A stretch of 59,898 nt of DNA from Actinomycetes bacterium (GTDB lineage Bacteria > Actinomycetota > Acidimicrobiia > Acidimicrobiales > JAKAVM01): positions 1 through 59,898 of the forward strand of contig JAKAVM010000058.1 of NCBI GenBank assembly GCA_021827485.1, given 5' to 3'. The notes beneath the pieces are model-generated. The model was not told where the DNA came from. It was given only the letters and a program-made list of their open reading frames with translations, and searched no databases. Made by a program: the position numbers and the translations under genes. This document shows positions 51,967-59,898 of the stretch, piece after piece. Numbering within the stretch: position 1 is the stretch's first letter; every line of letters begins with the position of its first letter.

Positions 51967-53229
51967 TTGCAATCAGGTCGCCTCACTAACTGGTTCCTCC
52001 CTTCATGGAGTAGCCGTAATCTAAGATTAGTTTTCTTAGCCCGAATCTCAATGAGCGCTTCTCGTGCATTGGCTGCAATAGCCATACCTTTGTATCTGGC
52101 TCGACTGGGATATTCTGGACTTCGCCTCGGTGAACTTTTCCTTACCGGTGCACTTGTTGCACTAGTTATTTCGAGCAGTGTTGGACTAGCTTCTGACCGA
52201 ATTGGGCGCAAGCCATTTCTGATATTCGTCCCATTCTTAGTCACTATCGCAGGAGGATTGTTTGCAACTGTAACCAGCAATTGGATTCTTTTTGCTGGAG
52301 CTGCGATAGGAGGAGTTGGTCGGGGCGCAGGTGCTGGTGCCGGTCAGGTGGGTCCATATCAGCCTGCAGAATCGGCCTATGTGACGGATAATATAATTTC
52401 AAAGTGGCGCAACGACGCATTTGGGAGGCTTTCCTTTGCTTCGAGTTTTGGCGCACTGTTAGGTGGGCTTATGGCTGTCTTACTCTCCCCTGGGCACATC
52501 TCACATGGACAGGCACTTTCAGACTACCGCCCTTGCTTTATTACAATAGGAGTTCTAGGAACCATTGCCGGGATTGTCGCAATATTATTATCTGAGGACA
52601 AGACCATTGCGCAACGCTCCCGAGCTACTCGGTCTCACCGTATTTTTCCTCGCAAGTCACTACCTGTGTTGCTTAGGCTGTGGGCTACAAACACAGTAAA
52701 CGGTTTGGCGGTGGGAATGTTTGGGCCATTTGTAACCTACTGGCTCTATCGCCGTTACGGAGTTGGCCCTGGAACCATCGGAATTCTCTATTCAATAACT
52801 AACGTAATTACCCTGGGTTCAGCCGTTGTGGCGGCTCCACTTGCTAGGCGTTTTCATACAGTCAAAACGGTTACGGCAGTGCGACTAATCCAATCGCTAC
52901 TACTAATTCCACTAGCGTTGTCACCGTTCTTCTGGTTGGCAGGTCTGATCTATGTGGTGCGAATGTTCGCCCAGAGGATCGGAATGCCGCTTCGCCAATC
53001 ATACGTATTAGCTGTTGCCGACCCTGATGAACGTAGTAGCGTTGCTGCGCTTTCCAATCTACCAGCGCAAGCCGCAATGGCAGGAAGCCCTGTCTTGGCA
53101 GGTTATCTTTTTGACAACATCTCTCTGGAACTGCCACTCGAGCTTGGCGGATTGCTCCAATTCATCAACGCAATCATGTACTACTTCTTTTTCAAAGATC
53201 TAAGACCCGATGAAGAACAAGAATTGTAA
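51967..53229 (+). CDS. MFS transporter
   Basis: This is a 420-residue major facilitator with 12 membrane segments. The loop motif GLASDRIGRKPFL follows TM2, and a charged central loop includes LSEDKTIAQRSRATRSHRIF. TM1 (NLRLVFLARISMSASRALAAIAIPLYL) requires the upstream TTG start at 51967, although no good ribosome-binding site precedes it. An internal ATG at 52051 would lose TM1. Substrate is unknown; drug efflux is usual for the type. Confidence 0.85.
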   Translation: MQSGRLTNWFLPSWSSRNLRLVFLARISMSASRALAAIAIPLYLARLGYSGLRLGELFLTGALVALVISSSVGLASDRIGRKPFLIFVPFLVTIAGGLFATVTSNWILFAGAAIGGVGRGAGAGAGQVGPYQPAESAYVTDNIISKWRNDAFGRLSFASSFGALLGGLMAVLLSPGHISHGQALSDYRPCFITIGVLGTIAGIVAILLSEDKTIAQRSRATRSHRIFPRKSLPVLLRLWATNTVNGLAVGMFGPFVTYWLYRRYGVGPGTIGILYSITNVITLGSAVVAAPLARRFHTVKTVTAVRLIQSLLLIPLALSPFFWLAGLIYVVRMFAQRIGMPLRQSYVLAVADPDERSSVAALSNLPAQAAMAGSPVLAGYLFDNISLELPLELGGLLQFINAIMYYFFFKDLRPDEEQEL

Positions 53230-53260
53230 CTATCAATCTTTCTTTATAGCTGTGTTTTCT

Positions 53261-53719
53261 TCAGACTGTCTCTTTCGGGATCGCGAATACGCGTAAGCCT
53301 GCTTGCTCGGCTGCGACTGCTTGTTTCTTGTCGAGTGAAAGGAACACAACATCCTCATCGGTCGCCTCGTTGAGTAGCTGCGCCGACGCGATGTGGATAG
53401 CATCCAAAGTATTAACATCAGTATCCAATACGATACGACATGCGCGGTCTAGGATGTCCCGACTAAGCGGTGCAACACCGATTGGACCATCGTCGGCGCT
53501 ATGATTTCGATAGGCATCAAGACGTTCCCCCAAACCCTGCGCGTCGATCCGTCCATCACGGTTTGCTTTGTACAGTACGTTCGCAATCTCTACGTCCACG
53601 ATCTCTGAGATCACAACTGGGTCGGGAGAGTCGAACACGATGCGGGCAACCCATTCTACGTGGCTTTCATCTTCGACATAGAGTTTCGCAATTACGCTAG
53701 TGTCAGCGAATAGAATCAG
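53261..53719 (-). CDS. vapC: PIN-domain ribonuclease toxin (VapC-like), probable CTG start
   Basis: The longest frame from a normal start (GTG 53638) lacks the first PIN motif. Hand translation upstream gives LILFADTSVIAKLYVEDES, the typical VapC N-terminus with its catalytic Asp, starting at CTG 53719. This CTG overlaps the antitoxin stop (CTGA), which supports the start. Other metal ligands are the Glu in EIVDVEIANVL, Asp in LDAIHIASA and the Asp near FLSLDKK. Toxins of this type cleave tRNA or rRNA. CTG as a start is rare, so a mutated ATG is possible. Confidence 0.85.
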   Translation of the reverse strand: MILFADTSVIAKLYVEDESHVEWVARIVFDSPDPVVISEIVDVEIANVLYKANRDGRIDAQGLGERLDAYRNHSADDGPIGVAPLSRDILDRACRIVLDTDVNTLDAIHIASAQLLNEATDEDVVFLSLDKKQAVAAEQAGLRVFAIPKETV

Positions 53720-54018
53720 CGCGTACCTCGTGATTCGATAAGAAGCGTCTTTACGTACTCCGCCGGTGCATCCCCCTTGGTGGTGGTTGTGAACTCAAAA
53801 GACTTCCTTTGTAGGCGTGTAGAGCGAGGTCGTCCACCAACTAAGAGTCCCGAGGCAATAGCAGCGGCTTTCCATATCTGGCGTGGCCCCTCTGAGCCTA
53901 CAACGGCGACCCGCAAAAGCCTGTTTACGTACGAATTAACAGATTCGCCAGATCGTGACGCTCTTTCCTTGAGTCGCAAAGCAAGATCGTCGTCGACACG
54001 GGTGATTATCTGCTTCAC
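53716..54018 (-). CDS. vapB: Antitoxin of the PIN toxin (ribbon-helix-helix type)
   Basis: The N-terminal KQIITRVDDDLALRLKERASRSGESVNSYVNRLLRVA has the ribbon-helix-helix pattern of FitA/Arc-like antitoxins, and the tail would bind the toxin. It is encoded immediately before and overlaps the toxin. GTG at 54018 is chosen because it starts just before the DNA-binding strand; the frame is open to 54150, but that extension does not look like the family. Confidence 0.75.
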   Translation of the reverse strand: MKQIITRVDDDLALRLKERASRSGESVNSYVNRLLRVAVVGSEGPRQIWKAAAIASGLLVGGRPRSTRLQRKSFEFTTTTKGDAPAEYVKTLLIESRGTR

Positions 54019-54106
54019 GCCATCAATGATAGCAGATCTGGCATAATGATAGCAACCTTCTTGGCGGAGAGGCAGGGATTTGAGTTCTCCCTTCTCGCGG
54101 GACGCT

Positions 54107-54388
54107 TCACCGCCGCCGATAAACGTCGGATCTTGCCATAATCCATTCAACTATGACAGCGTGGTCGGACTCGTCGATACTGTATATTATTCGAAAAGTA
54201 CCGCGCCTCGCCGCGTGTTTACCGGCAAGTTCGCGTTGGAGTGGTGCGCCGACCTGGATAGGATTTTGCGTAAGAGGGCCTGTGATGAATTCGATAACCG
54301 CAGTGGCAACGGCCTCTGGCAACTCCTCTGAGATCTGACGGCTAGCGGATGCAGAAACGCGCAGAGTGTAAACCCTATTTCTTACCAC
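54107..54388 (-). CDS. RelE/ParE-family toxin
   Basis: About 93 residues: YTLRVSASASRQISEELPEAVATAVIEFI, then GAPLQRELAGKHAARRGTFRIIYSIDESDHAVIV, the RelE core with Arg and Lys/His positions. RelE toxins cut mRNA in the ribosome. The GTG at 54388 overlaps the antitoxin end by 14 bp; the longer frame up to 54601 is antisense-like and rejected. Confidence 0.8.
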   Translation of the reverse strand: MVRNRVYTLRVSASASRQISEELPEAVATAVIEFITGPLTQNPIQVGAPLQRELAGKHAARRGTFRIIYSIDESDHAVIVEWIMARSDVYRRR

Positions 54389-54653
54389 GCAAGGCCCTGA
54401 CGGCTTCAACTCCTTCGGTATAGCGACCCTTCTCGATCTCCGTTTCCGCCCGGCGAACTCCTTCCATCGTCGCAGGGTCGGAGAGGATAGCAAGAGTCTC
54501 TTCAAGCGACTCGAGATCCTCGGGGCTGACAAGAACCGCTGCCGCGTGCCCATTCTTGGTAACGATAACGCGCTCGTGATTGTGCTCAACCCTGTCGACA
54601 AACTCAGAAAAGCGGTCCCTCACTGTTCGCAGTGATTCGGTACTCATAGCCAC
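54375..54653 (-). CDS. YefM/Phd-family antitoxin
   Basis: The 92-residue protein begins ESLRTVRDRFSEFVDRVE and has ERVIVTKNGHAAAVLVSPEDLESLEETLAIL, the YefM/Phd fold. It binds its operator and neutralises the downstream toxin. With the neighbouring PIN pair two independent toxin-antitoxin modules lie back to back here. Confidence 0.9.
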   Translation of the reverse strand: MAMSTESLRTVRDRFSEFVDRVEHNHERVIVTKNGHAAAVLVSPEDLESLEETLAILSDPATMEGVRRAETEIEKGRYTEGVEAVRALRGKK

Positions 54654-54699
54654 AATTGTGCCACACTTAAATGAGGTTCACAAGGCACTTGAGCAACAG

Positions 54700-54788
54700 C
54701 GGAGAGACAGGGATTTGAACCCTGGGACCAGGTTCCCCCGGTCAACTCATTAGCAGTGAGTCCGATTCGGCCACTCTCGCACCTCTCC
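54700..54788 (-). tRNA. tRNA-Ser (GCT)
   Basis: Acceptor GGAGAGG pairs with TCTCTCC. The anticodon loop is CTGCTAA (anticodon GCT) in the stem ACTCA/TGAGT. A long variable arm (TTGACCGGGGGAACCTGGTC) marks serine and the T-arm is CAGGGTTCAAATCCCTG. Confidence 0.95.
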
Positions 54789-54985
54789 GTTCAATATTGT
54801 AGTCGATCTATTGTAGCTTTGAGCAAGCTAGAAACCGCTTGCCTCCAAGGGCATCAAAAAGAACTAATCGACACAATTTTCGTTCGTTGCACAGTTCAGG
54901 TAGCTTTTTGCTACTGAATTAGGCTTGCGGTGGGTCCTTAGCGTTGCCTGCCAACCTAAGTAATAATTTCAAGGAGAAACTAGCG

Positions 54986-56005
54986 ATGAAACAAATTTGG
55001 ATCCCAAGATACGGAGATATTTCGGTTTTTGAATTGCGTGAGATGCCTGAGCCAACTCCAGGACCAGGTGAGATACAAATCCAAGTTGCTGGCGCGGGTG
55101 TCAACTTTGCCGACCTTTCGGCACGAGCAGGCTTATATCCGGATGCGCCACCAGCCCCACTAGTTGTTGGATACGAAGTCGCAGGTACAGTAAGCCAATT
55201 GGGAAGTGGAGTTAGTGAATTTTCGCTAGGTGACAAGGTAATGTCGGTTACTAGGTTCGGTGGTTACTCCCAAATTGTATGCGTTCCGGTTGCCCAAGCC
55301 GTCAAGATTCATGCCGACGCAGACCTAAAGAGTGCAGCCGCAATACCCGTTGCCTATCTTACTGCTTATCTTATGCTTATTCGGCTTGCTTCAATACGCG
55401 AAGGAGACACCGTCTTAATCCACTCTTCCGGAGGTGGTGTAGGACTTGCAGCATTGCAGCTAGCTAAAAGTCTTGGAGCGATTGTTATTGGAACCGCATC
55501 GCGCAAGAAGCATGATAGGCTAAAAGAGCAGGGCATTGACTTTGCAATCGACTATCGCACACAGGACTTCGAACGTGAAACGATGCATTTCACTGAAGGC
55601 CGAGGAGTAGATGTAGTCCTAGATGCCCAAGGTGGCAGATCTTTTAGAAAATCTTATCGATGTCTGGCGCCACTAGGACGACTGTTCTGCTTTGGGTTTG
55701 CAGCTGCAAATGCAAATTCACGACTCTCGGCTATTAAGACTCTGCCCGGTACTCTAGTCAAGACTCCGATCTTCCACCCTTTGGCACTGATGAACTCCAA
55801 CAAGGGGGTTTTTGGGATCAACCTAGGGCACCTATGGGATGATTCAAAGCAGATCAACGAAGGATTGACAGAGTTAGCGTTAATGTGGTCCAAAGGCACT
55901 ATTGACCCAATTATTGACTCTACCTATACCTTTGACGAGGTTGGACGGGCTCACCAGCAGCTCCAGCTGGGAAAGAATTTTGGTAAGGTGGTCCTCACCC
56001 CCTAG
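54986..56005 (+). CDS. Zinc-free MDR-family quinone oxidoreductase
   Basis: A medium-chain dehydrogenase/reductase of 339 residues: GVNFADLSARAGLYP, VVGYEVAGTVSQLGSGV and the NADPH-binding SGGGVGLAALQLAKSLGA. The zinc ligands of alcohol dehydrogenases are missing, so it is the quinone-reductase/VAT-1-like branch. The ATG at 54986 follows CAAGGAG, and the TTG at 54944 is rejected. It is the first of three genes with short gaps. Confidence 0.85.
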   Translation: MKQIWIPRYGDISVFELREMPEPTPGPGEIQIQVAGAGVNFADLSARAGLYPDAPPAPLVVGYEVAGTVSQLGSGVSEFSLGDKVMSVTRFGGYSQIVCVPVAQAVKIHADADLKSAAAIPVAYLTAYLMLIRLASIREGDTVLIHSSGGGVGLAALQLAKSLGAIVIGTASRKKHDRLKEQGIDFAIDYRTQDFERETMHFTEGRGVDVVLDAQGGRSFRKSYRCLAPLGRLFCFGFAAANANSRLSAIKTLPGTLVKTPIFHPLALMNSNKGVFGINLGHLWDDSKQINEGLTELALMWSKGTIDPIIDSTYTFDEVGRAHQQLQLGKNFGKVVLTP

Positions 56006-56028
56006 AGTAACCACCTAGACTAATCAAT

Positions 56029-56487
56029 ATGAAAATTGGTGATACAGCCCCTGATTTTACCTTACCACGCGAAGATGGGACAATGCTCACGCTTTCAGCC
56101 CAATTAGCCCGCGGGCCGGTCGTACTCTTTTTCTATCCCAAGGCGATGACAAGTGGTTGTACGGCAGAAAGCTGCCACTTTAGGGATCTAGCCAGTGAGT
56201 TCTCTAAGTACGATGCAATTCGCATCGGCATAAGTGCAGATAAGATTGAAAAACAGAAGAAATTCTCGGACAAGCATGACTTTGACTACCCATTACTTTC
56301 TGATACTGATCGTAAAGTTGCCCAAGCATACGGTGTAAGACGGCCAGGACCTCTATTCAATCGTAGAGTTACCTTTGTAATTGCTAAGGATCAAAAACTG
56401 GCAGCTATTATCGCCTCTGAACTCAATATGGACAAACATGCCGATGAAGCATTGAAGGTACTCGCACAGCTTGCCGGTAATAAATAG
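56029..56487 (+). CDS. bcp: Peroxiredoxin (Bcp/PrxQ type)
   Basis: 152 residues: DTAPDFTLPREDGT, then the peroxidatic site SGCTAESCHFRD with the peroxidatic Cys at 44 and the resolving Cys five residues later, as in Bcp. It reduces peroxides with thioredoxin as donor, and a thioredoxin gene lies at 48.7 kb. It starts 24 bp after the MDR gene. Confidence 0.9.
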   Translation: MKIGDTAPDFTLPREDGTMLTLSAQLARGPVVLFFYPKAMTSGCTAESCHFRDLASEFSKYDAIRIGISADKIEKQKKFSDKHDFDYPLLSDTDRKVAQAYGVRRPGPLFNRRVTFVIAKDQKLAAIIASELNMDKHADEALKVLAQLAGNK

Positions 56488-56504
56488 AGAAACTATAGAC
56501 AAAT

Positions 56505-57563
56505 ATGAAACTTCGAAGGATTGTCTCAGTTCCCGCCAGAGGCGCTATACGATTGTTGGCTAAATCCGAGGCGGCAAGCAAGGTAATCGAACAATCTGCC
56601 TCAAAACTTGAGAGCATGATAAGACTTGCAAATACTCAAATCTCTGACATACTAGCTCAAAATGTTCAACCTTCGACACGGCCAGGCGATGTATCAGTTC
56701 AAGACTACCAAGATGACGGTCTCTATGGAGCTTCATATTTTGGTGAAGGACGCAATCCTCAGAGCAGGGAGGGTATATCTGGTTACGAGAGCTATACGAG
56801 AGAGTCATCAAATGCTAACCTTCAAGCCTTTACAACGTGGAGTGTCTTTGAATGCACAAAATCCCTTGACGTAGGTTGCGCTTTAGGGTGGTCAGTAGAG
56901 GCTTTTCGAGAAATAGGTTTTGACACTACTGGGGTTGAGTATTCGAAATTTGCCGTAGACCACTGTGCCCCAGGAGCCAGCGGCCATATTTACCAAGGCG
57001 ACCTTATTCAGGGCCTTAGCTTTGGTGACGGAGAGTTTGAACTAGTAACAGCCTTTGAGATTCTTGAACATCTTCCTCCTGAATCAATCGACAAGGCCAT
57101 ATCAGAACTGCGTAGGGTTACCTCGCGTTATCTTTTTGCCACTATTCCAACATTTGGTCCGAACAAGTACGGACCAGATGGATGGCTGTATGGGAAAGTA
57201 AGAGACGAGAAGCTTGCGTACTACGATGCTCAGCGTAATACTTTCAAAGGCCCAGTACCATATAAAGACCTTATGCGAGACAAGAACGGGAACCCAGTTG
57301 AAGGTCATCTTACAATCGCAAGCTTTGACTGGTGGCAAGAGCGTTTTCAAGCATGTGGATTTGAAAGATGCGGGGCTCTGGAAGAGCGGATCTATCCTGT
57401 TATTGATGCTCTTGGACTCGTGGGCTTTTGGAATCTTCACGTTTACAAAGTTCCAGGTGTTCCAGACCCCCCAGTAGACCTCAGATCACCTACAGAAATT
57501 GCAGATCTGGAAGCTCGCTGGGCGATTGATACTCGCAAGCAAATTGTTGCAGATAACTTCTAG
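56505..57563 (+). CDS. SAM-dependent methyltransferase
   Basis: The N-terminal ~80 residues are basic or helical and not recognisable. The class I methyltransferase core begins at about 120: LDVGCALGWSVEAF (AdoMet loop), TTGVEYSKFAV, then LVTAFEILEHLPPESI. The acceptor is unknown. The C-terminal part (GHLTIASFDWWQERFQACGF) suits an enzyme of surface polymer synthesis. It starts 17 bp after bcp. Confidence 0.8.
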   Translation: MKLRRIVSVPARGAIRLLAKSEAASKVIEQSASKLESMIRLANTQISDILAQNVQPSTRPGDVSVQDYQDDGLYGASYFGEGRNPQSREGISGYESYTRESSNANLQAFTTWSVFECTKSLDVGCALGWSVEAFREIGFDTTGVEYSKFAVDHCAPGASGHIYQGDLIQGLSFGDGEFELVTAFEILEHLPPESIDKAISELRRVTSRYLFATIPTFGPNKYGPDGWLYGKVRDEKLAYYDAQRNTFKGPVPYKDLMRDKNGNPVEGHLTIASFDWWQERFQACGFERCGALEERIYPVIDALGLVGFWNLHVYKVPGVPDPPVDLRSPTEIADLEARWAIDTRKQIVADNF

Positions 57564-57620
57564 GTAGATACCCTAAGAAAATAGGTGCAGAAACTTCTTA
57601 GTAGCTCGACAAGATTTTGG

Positions 57621-58586
57621 TCAAGACACCTCGGACTTTGAAGTTTCGGCCGCAATCTGGGTATTTAGTACTGCACCGAGCAAAATCACGTAAGTTATAA
57701 GGTAGGTTGCAACCATTGCTATCACCACGCCTGCAAGAAAACCATAAATGACTACATAGTGAGTCGAAAAGTGTAGATATAAACCAAATACAGATACAAG
57801 AACAACAATGACCACCACCGAAACTGCTGCTCCGGGAAACAGGTGCCGAAAACCCACACGCGTGCCTATCGAGAAGCGATAGAGCCCACATATGGTACCC
57901 CAGATCACTATCAGAAAAGCCGGAACTCCCCACAGTATATTTAGCCCATGCGATACATCTTTGAAACTGAATGAAGCAGTACCTGCCGACATGGCTATTA
58001 TTCCAAATAGCAATACGCCTGCGAACCCCCCAACAAAAGCCCGTGTTCGTGCACGGATATAGGTCATTCGACGAAGGCAGTATGCGGTGCGTATAGCTCG
58101 ATCTAAGTTATATACTCCGGCAGACACACTCCACAAAGTTAGCAATAGTGAAGCGGCCAGCCCTAATGAGACTCCAGTTGGGTCACTCGATGCTACCTTC
58201 AGCAGCTGGGTTGAAATAGTCTTGCCCAAAGAACCGGGAACTAACCGCACCAAACTTTCGACATCACGACTAACCTCATGCGGGCTTAGTATCAAGCCAA
58301 AGATACTTATCACAGCACTAGCTAATGGAAGTAGTGAAATCACTAACCAGAAAGCCGCTCCAGAGGCCGCAAGACCAAGTTGCTGAGATGACTGTTCGGA
58401 AATAGTTTTACGAATAAGTCGAATCAAACGGGACAATCGAGGATGTTCGTCAAGACTAGAGTCCAAGCGTTCCTTAACCTTATCCCCTTCCTCAACTAGT
58501 GCCTTGCGTTCACGGACTATCGCATCTTCGAAATTAACCTTAGTTGACGCTTGGCGCGCAGGTATGGGTGAGTTACCTTCGCTCAC
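57621..58586 (-). CDS. YihY/BrkB-family membrane protein
   Basis: This 321-residue protein has about six membrane helices. The conserved ASGAAFWLVISLLPL near residues 73-88 and LWSVSAGVYNLDRAIRTAY fit the YihY/BrkB family. Family members are envelope proteins of unknown transport role. The N-terminal charged tail is cytosolic. Its ATG overlaps the upstream gene's stop by four bases (58583-58586). Confidence 0.85.
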   Translation of the reverse strand: MSEGNSPIPARQASTKVNFEDAIVRERKALVEEGDKVKERLDSSLDEHPRLSRLIRLIRKTISEQSSQQLGLAASGAAFWLVISLLPLASAVISIFGLILSPHEVSRDVESLVRLVPGSLGKTISTQLLKVASSDPTGVSLGLAASLLLTLWSVSAGVYNLDRAIRTAYCLRRMTYIRARTRAFVGGFAGVLLFGIIAMSAGTASFSFKDVSHGLNILWGVPAFLIVIWGTICGLYRFSIGTRVGFRHLFPGAAVSVVVIVVLVSVFGLYLHFSTHYVVIYGFLAGVVIAMVATYLITYVILLGAVLNTQIAAETSKSEVS

Positions 58587-59898
58587 ATGCCCTCGAATGA
58601 GGTACTAGGAGAGTCTAACGAATCTACCTTCACTGGCAGAACCTCAAAAACTCTGGAACGACCCAAGACCAACAAACATCCCACAGCCATCAGAATAATA
58701 ACCACAAGACCGATTAGTGACAGATACTCTGAAATAATCAAATATCTCGGTTGATATACTATCTTGATAAGATAGTGTCCCGGAGGTATGGTCAAGCCTT
58801 GAACTAGTCCGTCAGGCACGATGTTCTCGCTAGATTCGACTCCATTTGCCTGATTGATCAACAAGGCCTTCCAACCGCTCTGGTAGGCAACACTACGTAC
58901 AAACTTCACTGGGCCTAAAGATTGTGTTTCTATGTCGACATTGCCGTCTAAAGACCCGCTCAGGATTCTATAGCTTGCACCTGGCCCAGCTGCTGGCAGT
59001 ATGTATGCAGAGTTCTCACTTGCCTTGAGCGAGAATTGCTCATAGCCAAATGCTGGCCCCACCATCGTCCAATTCGACGGTTGAAGATATCCCGCCAGCG
59101 GCCCCTGCAAAGCATAATTTGTTGGGCCGTTATCGTAAATAATTAGGTTTGATACATGAATAGTTGCAGAGCTAGAAAGATTTTCTATTTCGATGCCGAT
59201 AGCCTGAAATGGAGTTGTCAGTGAAAGAAAACCTGTACCAGCCTGGGACACATTCCAAGACTGCGGCCAATAAACATCTCCCGCAGGCCCGACTAATCCA
59301 ACTTTTACACCCGACGATCCGCTATTGACACTTGGTAAGGGCATTGAATTGGTAAATTCAATTTCTTGCACCCCTAGCTGGGCCCCAAAGAACCATCCCC
59401 TGGTTTGAGAGATGGAAATCCCCCAAGACTGTTTTGAGTGTATCGTCTTATCATTTCTAATTGGTTTCATTAGATAGTTGCTAAGAGTATAGATGGAGTT
59501 CAAATCAATTTGGCGCGCCACTGAGGGGTTGAGTATCGAGCTATCGAATGTCGCTTGACCATGAGTTCCGGTTGCATGAGCGTAATAACCCGGTGCAATT
59601 GAACTATATCCTTGAATACTATAAGTATCCTTCAAGATATTAGTATCCGGTTGCCCTAGATGTACTAGTCCATATTTATTCAGGATCTCTGGATCATATA
59701 TTGCAATACGATTGAAAGAAGGCTGCTGGAGCGGCCCTGAGGGCCCCTGGCTTGAGGGGGGCGGGACTGACGAACCCTGGCCTTGGGAACTTTGGGGGGG
59801 CGGGACTGACGAACCCTGGCCTTGGGAACTTTGGGGGGGCGGGACTGACGAACCCTGGCCTTGGGAACTTTGGGAACCTTGGGGACTAGTGGAGATAG
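58583..59898 (-). CDS. Membrane-anchored surface protein, N-terminus beyond the right edge
   Basis: The frame is open from the right edge to 58583. I read the edge part by hand: three in-frame QSSQGQGSSVPPP repeats, then IAIYDPEILNKYGLVHLGQP and SIQGYSSIAPGYYAHATG. The outside domain ends in one C-terminal helix (LSLIGLVVIILMAVGCLLVL). The QGY segment and single helix resemble C-terminal portions of large YfhO-like membrane proteins, but the match is weak. The nearest conventional start codon, TTG at 59635, is not the real start. It is encoded just upstream of BrkB. Confidence 0.7.
   Translation of the reverse strand, partial: ISTSPQGSQSSQGQGSSVPPPQSSQGQGSSVPPPQSSQGQGSSVPPPSSQGPSGPLQQPSFNRIAIYDPEILNKYGLVHLGQPDTNILKDTYSIQGYSSIAPGYYAHATGTHGQATFDSSILNPSVARQIDLNSIYTLSNYLMKPIRNDKTIHSKQSWGISISQTRGWFFGAQLGVQEIEFTNSMPLPSVNSGSSGVKVGLVGPAGDVYWPQSWNVSQAGTGFLSLTTPFQAIGIEIENLSSSATIHVSNLIIYDNGPTNYALQGPLAGYLQPSNWTMVGPAFGYEQFSLKASENSAYILPAAGPGASYRILSGSLDGNVDIETQSLGPVKFVRSVAYQSGWKALLINQANGVESSENIVPDGLVQGLTIPPGHYLIKIVYQPRYLIISEYLSLIGLVVIILMAVGCLLVLGRSRVFEVLPVKVDSLDSPSTSFEGM
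59762..59878. repeat. 39-bp in-frame tandem repeat (3 copies)
   Basis: Copies begin cgggactgacgaaccc at 59762, 59801 and 59840, a period of 39 bp (13 codons). They are identical as read and encode a Pro/Gly/Ser linker in the edge-truncated surface protein. Confidence 0.95.

Noticed and set aside
54401..54601. N-terminal extension of the RelE-like frame
   Set aside because: It is entirely antisense-frame reading across the YefM antitoxin gene and its sequence is unlike the family.

Overview
The window most resembles a chromosomal segment of an actinobacterium, probably of the class Acidimicrobiia; this is inference from gene content, not a database match. The hints are an F420-type luciferase-like oxidoreductase, a DUF222 (13E12 repeat) endonuclease, a TIGR03086 DinB-like protein, a pyrophosphate-type phosphofructokinase, a mycobacterial-type Rv0081/hyc-like hydrogenase operon, and several secreted proteins built from GYW...DGGVFAFGDA repeats. 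Base composition is moderate for most of the window, but about 7.9-16.1 kb is visibly GC-rich, with a low-GC patch near 12.4-12.9 kb.

Layout. 0-7.7 kb: edge-truncated DUF222 protein, a 7-copy 20-bp tandem array, haloalkane dehalogenase, LLM oxidoreductase, small unknown genes, an MFS transporter that seems to start at ATT, and a fructosamine-kinase/LMW-phosphatase pair (protein deglycation). 7.9-19.3 kb: a mosaic defence island in one orientation: hsdR, hsdS with two identical target-recognition domains, an MNT nucleotidyltransferase, a truncated EVE protein, TcmP plus its three-Cys partner (DUF5131), hsdM, a kinase-AlbA_2 fusion lacking the usual catalytic lysine, a 46-codon ORF, and an ImmA/IrrE-DUF4411 (PIN) toxin-antitoxin pair. 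19.4-28.8 kb: a sedolisin with GYW repeats, a nuclease-like/wHTH plus nucleotidyltransferase pair, a frameshifted ClC channel, and a HEPN-MNT pair with a palindromic operator.

28.9-36.1 kb: a membrane-bound group-4 [NiFe]-hydrogenase-like operon behind an ArsR regulator; its large subunit ends exactly at its distal metal-binding motif. 36.2-47.1 kb: methyltransferase, Tat-exported protein, acetyltransferase, tRNA-Arg, two unusual repeat arrays flanking a PPi-phosphofructokinase, a diguanylate cyclase, an ABC exporter and a PAP2 phosphatase. 47.2-59.9 kb: a YVTN lipoprotein, thioredoxin, DUF302, a structured leader before a secreted propeller-phospholipase-D protein, an MFS transporter, VapBC-like and YefM/RelE-like modules, tRNA-Ser, redox and methyltransferase genes, BrkB, and a surface protein running off the right edge.

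The strongest candidates for something undescribed are the twin-TRD HsdS system with TcmP/DUF5131 inserted between hsdS and hsdM, the WNK-like kinase-AlbA fusion, the protease-free hydrogenase, and the structured leader near 49.8 kb.
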